From an uncultured Bacteroidia bacterium (lineage in GTDB: Bacteria; Bacteroidota; Bacteroidia; Bacteroidales; UBA932): DNA of 64,000 nt. The notes below the pieces were generated by a model. That model saw only the letters and a list, made by a program, of their open reading frames with translations, did not search any database and was not told the DNA's origin. Shown here one piece after another: positions 51,467 through 58,991 of the stretch. The stretch is from NCBI GenBank assembly GCA_902769525.1, contig CACXPG010000002.1:62001-126000 (forward strand), in the 5' to 3' direction. The translations under genes were made by a program, and so were the position numbers. The first letter of the stretch is position 1. Each line of letters begins with the position of its first letter.

Positions 51467-52369
51467 CTAGAAGCGGTAGCCTATTCCGAACGAGAGGTCC
51501 GTGTACTTGAATGCGATAGTCCCTGCCTTTACGCTCAGGCAGAAGGATTCTCTCAGCCCAAGGGTGAACAGCAGGCCGGCTTCTGCCGCAATGCCTGAAT
51601 ATGAGCAGTCCTTAACCCTCATCCAATCTCCGTTTGTATTCTCCCACAGTAGTTTACGGCTACCATAGCCGGCTCCGGCAAGAAGGCTCACGTGGTCTGC
51701 AAGGCGGAGTATGCCACCGGCTGTAACGGAGAGTTTGGTCTTTTCCTGGCGGCCTGACAGCCAGACCGGATTACCGGCGGAAGTGGCGTCGCTGAGAATA
51801 TCCATTACTGTACTCTGAGACTTGGAATTGCTCATAAAGGACACGTATGCGCCGGTTTTGCGCTTGAGATACCCTACACTAAGCCCGAATGACAAATCTG
51901 GAACCGGAGATACCTGTGCAAGAGCCAGAACCCCTGTCTTTCCTTCATACAGATGCCATTTGTCCCAGGAGTGGCTGCGGCCTTTGTCTATGCGTTCAAG
52001 CGCAGTCTGAGGGTTCCTGCCATTGTATGTGACCGGAGCGGCCTTTGTCAGTGAGAGCTGTGGGATATCATAGCCGTAGTTGTAACGGCGGCGGATGCGC
52101 AGAAACCGCATCATCTGCTCCGAGGTCAGTCCTTCCGGACTTCTCTGAAGGTTGGAGCGTATAGTCTTGACTTCTGTCTGAAGGGCAGTCACTTCCTGAG
52201 ACGATATCTTCTCTCCCCGCCTCAAGGCATCTCTGAGCTCAATGAGCCTGTTGCAGACGGCCTCGTAGCGGTCCAGCGCCTTGTCTCTCGAGTCGCGATG
52301 CTGGCCATAGGCTGAGCAGCAAAGCATTGCAAGGATTATCGCCAGAAGATATTTAGCATTACGCATCAC
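51467..52369 (-). CDS. Outer-membrane beta-barrel protein with helical N-terminus
   Basis: A 300-residue protein with a signal peptide ending SAYGQ. Residues ~25-95 form a charged helical region (ALDRYEAVCNRLIELRDALRRG, read in two halves). The rest alternates beta strands and ends in a terminal GIGYRF, a typical outer-membrane barrel C-terminus. No family is recognised. Its start overlaps the kinase stop by 4 bp, so it is the last gene of the kinase operon. Confidence 0.7.
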   Translation of the reverse strand: MMRNAKYLLAIILAMLCCSAYGQHRDSRDKALDRYEAVCNRLIELRDALRRGEKISSQEVTALQTEVKTIRSNLQRSPEGLTSEQMMRFLRIRRRYNYGYDIPQLSLTKAAPVTYNGRNPQTALERIDKGRSHSWDKWHLYEGKTGVLALAQVSPVPDLSFGLSVGYLKRKTGAYVSFMSNSKSQSTVMDILSDATSAGNPVWLSGRQEKTKLSVTAGGILRLADHVSLLAGAGYGSRKLLWENTNGDWMRVKDCSYSGIAAEAGLLFTLGLRESFCLSVKAGTIAFKYTDLSFGIGYRF

Positions 52370-53454
52370 TTTCCGCCCTCCTTTTCTTCAAAAAGTTCAG
52401 TTACAGAATCAAACAGATCGTCCAGGTCTGTCTCATCCTCGATCTTCTCTATCTTCCCGGCCGGGGCCGATGCCTTTGCCGGCTGGGCGGCCTTGGACTT
52501 TGCTTCCGATGGCATTTCGGCCTTTTTCCCGGCAGGAACAGAAACCTGTTCGTATGGTTCGGCTTGTGGCTGACTTCCAGCGGTTTTATCGGCTTCCGTG
52601 GCCAGTTTTACATTGTCTGCCGCAGGTGTGGACGGCACATCCGTACTCTTGCGGTTCAGAAGCAGCAGAACCGCCACAACCGCCGCCGCGGCAACCGCCA
52701 CCGGCAGTACCCAGGACAGCGTCCTGTCCTTTTTCAGTACAGCATCCCTCACGTCAGATACAGACATATACCTGTCGGCAGGGTTCAGCTTGCAGCATCG
52801 CCTTGCAATCTTTGTGTATCGCGGAGAAATCTGCTCTATTACCTTCCCAAGAGAGTAAATATCGCTGAGAACATCTGCCTTCTTGCCTTCCAGCAGTTCC
52901 GGAGCGGCATAGGACTTTGTCCCTCCAGATATCTTGAGTTCAGACTGGGAGTCCAGCAAGGAAAGGCCAAAGTCTATGATTTTCACGTTGTTGCCATTGT
53001 GAGTCACCAGGATGTTGGACGGCTTGAGGTCCTGATGGACCACCTGCCTGGAATGAATGCAGATAAGGGCGTCGCAGATCTCCAGTATTATTTTGCGGGC
53101 AAGACGCGGGTCTTTTCTGCATTCTTCCTTCATGGCGTCCAGGCTCCTGCCGTCCACCCACTCCATCTCTATGCAGTTTCCAAGGTCCGGATGTTCAATG
53201 AAAGCGTATGTCTGGCATATATTGCTGTGGGTGAGAGAATAACCCAGGTCAAACTCCTTTTTCAGCAGCCCCTCGTACAGTGGCAGTTTCCTGTAGTTTG
53301 GCTTCAGCGACTTGAGCACGCGGAACTTCCCGTCTCTTTCCACCAGCCACACCTCGGACCATCCGGTAAGTGAACCCCCGATTCTTTCAGGCGTTCCCAT
53401 ACCCCAGGTCTCTTTCACCGATGAGACAAAGAAAAATCCGGACTCGTCCACCAT
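52366..53454 (-). CDS. Eukaryotic-like Ser/Thr protein kinase with one membrane helix
   Basis: The kinase domain (about residues 15-245) has Lys48 in FRVLKSL, Glu67, the catalytic loop HQDLKPSN (140-147, with Gln in place of the usual Arg), DFG at 161 and an APE-like AAPELLEGK. The invariant Lys, Asp and DFG are therefore present. A membrane helix at ~248-266 follows, then an Ala/Pro/Lys-rich segment and a very acidic C-terminus (DETDLDDLFDSVTELFEE) that would lie in the periplasm. The operon order is LRR lipoprotein, kinase (4-bp gap), then barrel (4-bp overlap). Confidence 0.88.
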   Translation of the reverse strand: MVDESGFFFVSSVKETWGMGTPERIGGSLTGWSEVWLVERDGKFRVLKSLKPNYRKLPLYEGLLKKEFDLGYSLTHSNICQTYAFIEHPDLGNCIEMEWVDGRSLDAMKEECRKDPRLARKIILEICDALICIHSRQVVHQDLKPSNILVTHNGNNVKIIDFGLSLLDSQSELKISGGTKSYAAPELLEGKKADVLSDIYSLGKVIEQISPRYTKIARRCCKLNPADRYMSVSDVRDAVLKKDRTLSWVLPVAVAAAAVVAVLLLLNRKSTDVPSTPAADNVKLATEADKTAGSQPQAEPYEQVSVPAGKKAEMPSEAKSKAAQPAKASAPAGKIEKIEDETDLDDLFDSVTELFEEKEGGK

Positions 53455-53458
53455 AGCT

Positions 53459-55453
53459 CTACTCTTTTGTTACTACCTCCGTTCCGTAATCTGCGGGGTT
53501 CACTTCCGTTCCCGATGAATTATAGTAATGGTACTCTCCGCTTCCAATCCAAAGCTTGTCAAAATTGACCGACTGCGGCCAAGCCTTGAGGTTCAACTTC
53601 TTGCAAGAACTCACATCCAGCTCGTGCAAGAAGTTTTCATAGCATTCAATATCGGTCAATGCCGTACATCCTCCCACATAAAGTTCATCAACAACACATC
53701 CGTTGCACTTGAAAGTCTTCAGGTTTATGCAGTCTCTTAAATCAATATTGTTCATAGCCCCACCCTTGTTGCTGAAGTCAAAAGATGTCAGCTTTTTGCA
53801 ACCTCTTACATTAAAAGAGACAAAATACAGACCGGCAAAGCTGTCCAATAAGCGTTGGTCAAACACCAGGTTTTCGCAACCGGATGCATCAAAGTATTGG
53901 ATACTCCCGTTACCTTCACACTTGAGGGTGGTCAATTTTTTCAAACCGGCTATGTTCAAACTCACAACGACCTGACAGTAACTGCAGTCGATGTATTCGA
54001 GAGAAGTACATCTTCCAAAATACTCTTGCCCCATCGTATGGCTGCAGTCTATGTATTTAAGTGCCGCATTATCCTGCACATAAACAGTAAAATATTCATT
54101 CGAATGGCAGTCCAGATATTCCAGGGCAGTGTTATCGCTGAAAAAGTACATATTAGCTATATTATCCAGCATATTTGAACTGCAGTTCAAGTACTTAAGA
54201 CGGGTGCAGTTCTGCAGGTCTAATGATTCCAGCCTGTTAAACGGGCATATCAGTGTTTCAAGCTTAACATTCTTGCTAAGGTCTAAAGAAGAAACCTCTC
54301 CCCTCCGGCTATCATCGTATCCTACAGCTTTAAGGTATTCCAGGTTGGTAAAGTATTCAATGCCTTCAAGCGTTTTTATCTGCAGGTCATAAGTATTGAT
54401 GTCCAGTCTTGTAATCTTCTCCGCCTCTCCCATGCTGAGCTTGCCGTTGCGGTCCAGGTCATAAAGGTTCAAGATATAAGCCTTGAAAACAGCGTCCGGA
54501 ATAGGAACGGAAGACAATTTGCCTGTCCTGGCTGTTTTGACATCTGAAGTCACTTCCACCTGCCCGCTGGTTATATATGCCTGATAATCATAATCTGTGT
54601 CATATTCAAGATCCGATACTGTCAAAGAGAACTTTCCGTCTTCATGGCTGTCTGAACCATACTTAGTGCCGTTGAAATAGAATCCCCAGCCATCTACCTC
54701 ATCTCCGGTATAAGTGCAATGAAGTGTCAGAACATTTTCATCCGCTTCTGATGATATACTCACTATCTCCGGTGGCACAACTTGCTTCTGCTCCGTACGT
54801 GCCGTCCCTGTTTTTGAACGGATTTCATCTGTACCAACAGTTATCCATGCATAGAATGTATATTCAGTATCATACTCAAGCTCATCCAATGCCAAAGTAA
54901 AGAAACCATCACCGATGCTGGCATTCTTCCGTATTACGACCTCTCCGTTTTTTAAAAGCACAAAACCGCATTTGCTTACCCCAGTGCCTTTGTATGTACA
55001 TGTCAAAGAGACAGAGTTCTTGACGACAACAGCAGAAACACTCGTAATTTCAGGTTCTATGACTGGCAATGATTCTGTATGTACAATGCCTGTATTTGAA
55101 TGAATCTCAGCCGACCCGTTGGATATCCAGGCATAGAAAATATACTCTTTGTCATATTCCAACTCACTTACAGTCAATGAAAACGAGCCATCCGCCCTTT
55201 CGCTCGCCTCCTGCCTTTTCACCACGTCTCCATCCTCCATAACCACAAATCCGCACGTTCCCGCCCTGCCTTTGTAAGTGCAGGTCAGGACTATGGAATT
55301 CTTGTTTGCCTGAGCGTTCAGACTCAAAAACTCCGGCATTCCAAGCCCGTCCATACTGGGATCGCCCGCGCAGCCGCCAGCAAAAAGCGCCACGGCCAGC
55401 AAAGCGACTCCAGCCCCCAAAACAGCTATGAAAACCCTCAGTGTCCTAATCAT
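53459..55453 (-). CDS. Surface lipoprotein with three Ig-like repeats, an EF-hand loop and leucine-rich repeats
   Basis: From the ATG at 55453 the protein has 664 residues and a lipobox AGGC. Three tandem ~95-residue beta domains follow (about 30-330), each with the pattern NSIVLTCTYKG ... LEYDKEYIFYAWI. Then comes an EF-hand-like loop DLDRNGKLSMGE near 345, and about 280 residues of irregular leucine-rich repeats (SLDLSKNVKLETLIC, LEYLDCHSN, LKYIDCSH). It probably faces the outside and binds protein or glycan. It is first in an operon with a transmembrane kinase and a barrel. Confidence 0.85.
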   Translation of the reverse strand: MIRTLRVFIAVLGAGVALLAVALFAGGCAGDPSMDGLGMPEFLSLNAQANKNSIVLTCTYKGRAGTCGFVVMEDGDVVKRQEASERADGSFSLTVSELEYDKEYIFYAWISNGSAEIHSNTGIVHTESLPVIEPEITSVSAVVVKNSVSLTCTYKGTGVSKCGFVLLKNGEVVIRKNASIGDGFFTLALDELEYDTEYTFYAWITVGTDEIRSKTGTARTEQKQVVPPEIVSISSEADENVLTLHCTYTGDEVDGWGFYFNGTKYGSDSHEDGKFSLTVSDLEYDTDYDYQAYITSGQVEVTSDVKTARTGKLSSVPIPDAVFKAYILNLYDLDRNGKLSMGEAEKITRLDINTYDLQIKTLEGIEYFTNLEYLKAVGYDDSRRGEVSSLDLSKNVKLETLICPFNRLESLDLQNCTRLKYLNCSSNMLDNIANMYFFSDNTALEYLDCHSNEYFTVYVQDNAALKYIDCSHTMGQEYFGRCTSLEYIDCSYCQVVVSLNIAGLKKLTTLKCEGNGSIQYFDASGCENLVFDQRLLDSFAGLYFVSFNVRGCKKLTSFDFSNKGGAMNNIDLRDCINLKTFKCNGCVVDELYVGGCTALTDIECYENFLHELDVSSCKKLNLKAWPQSVNFDKLWIGSGEYHYYNSSGTEVNPADYGTEVVTKE

Positions 55454-55472
55454 TTCAACTATAAAAATACAA

Positions 55473-55524
55473 AACACTTTTAGAATACTGAAATCATTGA
55501 ATAAATCCCGATTCTAAAAGTGTT
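55473..55524. repeat. 14-bp perfect inverted repeat with 24-nt spacer
   Basis: AACACTTTTAGAAT at 55473-55486 is the exact reverse complement of 55511-55524. It lies in the gap between the regulator-like gene and the LRR lipoprotein. On the minus strand the second arm is followed by TTGTATTTTT, so it may be a terminator, or it may be a binding site controlling the kinase operon. Confidence 0.7.
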
Positions 55525-55544
55525 AATTGTAATTTGCCCTATTA

Positions 55545-56168
55545 TTAAGACTTTTCCAGCACAGAAAGCCCGTGCACCCTTCCTGCCACGTAAGCCGGCA
55601 GCACCTGTCCATCGCGATAAATGGCTGCTATATACAGCGGAAATCCCAGCATAAACGCATCTACCTCAAATTCATCCCCATCCTTCAGCTTTGACTTGCC
55701 GCTGGAGATCACTCTAAACCGCTCTCCTCCAAGATACGCAACACGCACTAGCCTGTCCGGAGCCCATCCCAGCGCAAGATTATCTCCAGCTGCAAGATCG
55801 CAGGACCGGATAAACCTCGATGATATAAACTCCGAGTCCACTCCGCTCTCTTCTGCCAGCCAGGCGCAGAACTCCCTGAAATCCTTCTTCCCGCAATACC
55901 TTGACAGTATATCCAGCGTATCTGCCCGTGGCACCCTCCTGTCCCCGACATAACCCCACAGCCTCTTCAGCGTAGATGCCGAAAGCAGTTCCCCTATCTC
56001 ATGCTCTATCACTACAGAAAGCGACTCAAAGTCCGTCGTCGTGGCCACTCTTCTGCCATAGACTTTCTCCACCTCCTTAAGAAGAGAGCTTAACTCAGGT
56101 ATTACCTTGCCTTCATTAATAATTGTCTTCGCTAAATACTCTGCTTTTGATTCAGATTTATTGTCCAT
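55545..56168 (-). CDS. Putative regulatory protein, Bacteroidetes-specific
   Basis: No named family is recognised with certainty. The first ~115 of 207 residues are helical with SASTLKRLWGYV and RADTLDILSRYCGKKDFREF. I associate this pattern with DNA-binding-like proteins common in Bacteroidetes. The C-terminal ~90 residues are a beta-rich domain (LVRVAYLGGERFRVIS, DEFEVDAFMLGFPLY) that could be a small-molecule sensor. It lies upstream of the LRR-kinase-barrel operon on the same strand and may regulate it. Confidence 0.55.
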   Translation of the reverse strand: MDNKSESKAEYLAKTIINEGKVIPELSSLLKEVEKVYGRRVATTTDFESLSVVIEHEIGELLSASTLKRLWGYVGDRRVPRADTLDILSRYCGKKDFREFCAWLAEESGVDSEFISSRFIRSCDLAAGDNLALGWAPDRLVRVAYLGGERFRVISSGKSKLKDGDEFEVDAFMLGFPLYIAAIYRDGQVLPAYVAGRVHGLSVLEKS

Positions 56169-56270
56169 AGCTTACAAAGTACATAGTTACAACCTTTTTC
56201 GCAGTTTTCAAAATCTTTAAGACTTTTCTAGCACCTCGGGAATTTCCGAATCAATGAAATCTCTTTATGA

Positions 56271-56860
56271 TTATTTACAATACTTTTTCCAATAAGAAAC
56301 TCTATCCTTAACATAATCATTGATTGATTCTTGTGATTTTTCAAATGTTCTAGAAAACAGGCCAAAATTTGCTGGGAACATATTAGGGTCACCACCACCA
56401 TTAAGAATAAGATGTTGCCCACTTACAGTATATGATAAAGTAATTGGAGTAGTGGATTCTGATAACCCATCCCCATATCCATCAGGACCTGTATCCTCAG
56501 TCTCCTTAGCGCAATCTATGGTTAATATATTCCCAGATGTCTTATATTTAGTTTTAAAATAAGGGGATTCAAGAGGACGTCCTACTATATCATAGCCATC
56601 AAAATAACCGCTCCCTGTCCAAAATATTTCCCAATCTCCAACTGCATAACACGATCCATCTTTGTTGAATTGAATAATTAGGCATGAGCCGTCAAAATGA
56701 TTGTTATAATTCCACTCTCCGGATATGAAATGCCATGTGCCTACCAGCCCCCTCCTTTTTCTTTTTTTTCAGTATCTGATTTGCTACACGAAGATAGAGA
56801 CCAAAGCACTCCCAAAATAATCAATGGTTCTAGTATAGTATAGCTAAACAGTTTCTTCAT
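56271..56860 (-). pseudogene. Lipocalin-like lipoprotein split by a frameshift in a homopolymer tract
   Basis: An ATG at 56860 starts a signal peptide with lipobox (LWSLSSCSKSDTEKK) that stops after 39 residues. A second frame continues from LVGTWHFISGEW to a stop at 56271, with a coherent ~160-residue beta-rich product. Its opening G-T-W motif is the usual start of lipocalin-like domains directly after a lipoprotein linker. The break lies in or beside a run of eight A, five A and five G (about 56745-56768). One extra base restores a single frame. It is either decay, a phase-variable gene in the off state, or a sequencing error. Confidence 0.72.
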
Positions 56861-56884
56861 TGTAGTCATCTCTTGCGATTGTTA

Positions 56885-57361
56885 TTAAAAGAAAACGGCT
56901 AATCCAAAAATTGTTTGGCTGTAATGCCCTCCAGATACAAATGTCCAGTCTTCTCCAACATGAATTCTAAATCTTTTCGAAATATCAACTCCCAATTTGA
57001 GGCCAAATCCCCCATTAAATCGGTTATCGAAATCTTCCAATTCAAATCCGAGATGAGGACCTATTTCTCCAATAATACTGACTTTATTTGCTACTGGATA
57101 TTTATAACCAGCATGAATAGGCAATTTCAAAAAACCGCTGTATCCGCCACTATCAAAAAGATTCAAATAAAGAATAGTAGCATTTGCATAAACGTTATTG
57201 TTAAAAGTCAACTCACCTATGAAACCTGCATTGTATCCTGTAGTTCCCCATGCATTTTCATATAGATCGACACCTGCTGTTACACCAAATTTAAATTTGC
57301 TTTGTCCAAAAGCTGCTGCTGAAACGATTAAAAACACAGCGATAATAGTTAGTTTTTTCAT
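56885..57361 (-). CDS. Small outer-membrane beta-barrel (porin-family) protein
   Basis: From the ATG at 57361 the product has 158 residues, a signal peptide ending AAAFGQ and about eight amphipathic beta strands (KFGVTAGVDLYENAWG, YANATILYLNL, GFGLKLGVDISKRFRIH). It ends in a terminal Phe (GLAVFF). It fits the OmpA-like/PorT-like eight-stranded barrels. The codons are AT-rich compared with the first 50 kb. It lies between the broken lipocalin gene and a fimbrillin-like gene. Confidence 0.75.
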   Translation of the reverse strand: MKKLTIIAVFLIVSAAAFGQSKFKFGVTAGVDLYENAWGTTGYNAGFIGELTFNNNVYANATILYLNLFDSGGYSGFLKLPIHAGYKYPVANKVSIIGEIGPHLGFELEDFDNRFNGGFGLKLGVDISKRFRIHVGEDWTFVSGGHYSQTIFGLAVFF

Positions 57362-57393
57362 ATGTGTATAATTTAAAAGATTGATCATCAATA

Positions 57394-58818
57394 TTATTTG
57401 TGAACTAAACGGGTAGTTATTTTTATCCCTAAAGGATAAGTGCTATTAAGTACATCTGCCCAAAGTTGGTCAAACTCCATATAATAATAATCCGTATCAT
57501 AAATAGAAGCAGGCTCTTCTGTTCTTGTCCAATATAATCCGCTTTCCCCCAATAACATTTCACCTTCATTGTCTTCAACCATTCCTGCTGCTGGGAGAAA
57601 TACATAGCCTTTCACAGAAAAGAGGGTCAAATCTACATTGTTTAGACCCGCTCCTGAAAGGCTTGAAACATCTTCAGATTTAGCGTCATCTGGTGGGAGA
57701 AGCATACCCAAGGTTCCTCCGCTATTGCTGTCAGTTGTTATTATATAATAAGGAGAAACTGAACCTCCATCTATAGTTCTCTCAAATAAGAGATATTCCC
57801 ATTCAGGTTTAGATAATACTAACCATCCTGATATACAGTTCACTAATGTAGTATTATCGGGATTATTAAAATTAGGAATAACGTAATCTCCATCTAAGTA
57901 TGTATTACAGTCATCTGTATTGGAATACAAATATTGAGGAATAGCAAATGAATAATTAATCCAGTCAAAATTTCCTGGAGAGAAGTATACTGATTCTGAG
58001 CTTGATATCGAGAAAAGATGGCTTGTTACCGAAATAGTTGAACTATAGAACTTGCCAAGAGTAAAACCAGAAGCAGGAGCTGTCTTTGTTCCTGTGTAAA
58101 CCTTTCCGTTTTCATCTATAACATTAAAGATGATTATATCAGAAGGATTAGGAGTAAATCGTAAAGCTACAAACACTTCGGTCATGGCAGTATTGTTAGA
58201 GACAGTAATGCTTCCATAAGAAACATTGTCATTAACAATATCATAAGATTGCTGAAGCTTATTATCTACTGAAGTTATTGATACTGATTTAACCTTGAGG
58301 GTTGTGGAGCCATCTACAAATTTTAGTTTGAAAATACTCTGAAGGTTTGTAAACAATGCATCAGTTGTTTTAATAGTGGCGCCATCTACTTCTTTTATAC
58401 TTACAAAAGCAACACCAGCATCTGTAACACCATGAATCATCCCATTCTGGTAAGTGTAATTAACAATACTTGACTGCCTTCCTGAATTATACAATAACTT
58501 GAGTTGGTCATTGACAGCATAAGTACCATACAATTCACCTTGAAGGGTAGTAGTAGCAGCATTTTCTGCCGGACTTAAACTATTCTTGTCAATCTTACCA
58601 GTACTTTCATTATAAACCCAAACCTTCTCTGAAGTGGAGAAAGATGCCTTCCCTCCATCGGCAACTACCTTTGTAGATACTTTTTGGGCAGGAATGGACA
58701 CGTTGTACTCTTTCTCTTGATCGATCTCATCTGATCTATCCAGACTCTTGCTGCAGGAAACTGCTGCAAATCCAATGATTAGGATGCAAGAAATTATTGA
58801 TAATCTGTACTTTTTCAT
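57394..58818 (-). CDS. Fimbrillin-like surface lipoprotein
   Basis: The 474-residue lipoprotein has signal MKKYRLSIISCILIIGFAAVSC. The first ~270 residues follow the fimbrillin/Mfa-like pattern (KVSTKVVADGGKASFSTSEKVWVYNES and the GTYAVNDQLKLLY strand). The C-terminal ~200 residues (VYFSPGNFDW, WLVLSKPEWEYLLFERT, AAGMVED, YYYMEFD) form a module common in Bacteroides surface proteins. It may be an adhesin or pilus component. It is preceded by a tiny conserved peptide gene 23 bp upstream. Confidence 0.75.
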   Translation of the reverse strand: MKKYRLSIISCILIIGFAAVSCSKSLDRSDEIDQEKEYNVSIPAQKVSTKVVADGGKASFSTSEKVWVYNESTGKIDKNSLSPAENAATTTLQGELYGTYAVNDQLKLLYNSGRQSSIVNYTYQNGMIHGVTDAGVAFVSIKEVDGATIKTTDALFTNLQSIFKLKFVDGSTTLKVKSVSITSVDNKLQQSYDIVNDNVSYGSITVSNNTAMTEVFVALRFTPNPSDIIIFNVIDENGKVYTGTKTAPASGFTLGKFYSSTISVTSHLFSISSSESVYFSPGNFDWINYSFAIPQYLYSNTDDCNTYLDGDYVIPNFNNPDNTTLVNCISGWLVLSKPEWEYLLFERTIDGGSVSPYYIITTDSNSGGTLGMLLPPDDAKSEDVSSLSGAGLNNVDLTLFSVKGYVFLPAAGMVEDNEGEMLLGESGLYWTRTEEPASIYDTDYYYMEFDQLWADVLNSTYPLGIKITTRLVHK

Positions 58819-58841
58819 AATTGATATTGTTTATATCAAAA

Positions 58842-58973
58842 TTAATCCCAATTCTCTGGAACATAATCTTCTCGTTCAGAGTCTCCTTCTCCGCTTGTAC
58901 AGATGAAACCCTCAACTTTAACTTCATATACCCTGGTCTGGGGCATTGTGTATTTTAATCTCTCTGAAACCAT
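58842..58973 (-). CDS. Tiny conserved peptide upstream of the fimbrillin-like gene
   Basis: A 43-residue open frame (starts MVSERLKYTMPQTRV, ends YVPENWD) lies between two surface lipoproteins with 18- and 23-bp gaps. It has no signal peptide. The centre VEGFICTSGEG and the acidic Trp-containing C-terminus match the 61066-61194 peptide (DFQGIVCESPG ... EHEW). This type of short acidic peptide is often found near fimbrillin-like genes in Bacteroidales. The shared pattern supports it being real. Confidence 0.6.
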   Translation of the reverse strand: MVSERLKYTMPQTRVYEVKVEGFICTSGEGDSEREDYVPENWD

Positions 58974-58991
58974 GATTTGTTTTACTATGAA

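Noticed and set aside
53459-55453. Start at 55477 for the LRR lipoprotein
   Set aside because: The ATG at 55453 gives a normal signal peptide beginning with basic residues (MIRTLRVF). The longer form would also run into the inverted repeat.
56228-56422. Separate 64-residue gene inside the broken lipocalin region
   Set aside because: It is in a different frame from the coherent lipocalin domain and has no motif; the frameshifted lipoprotein explains the region better.
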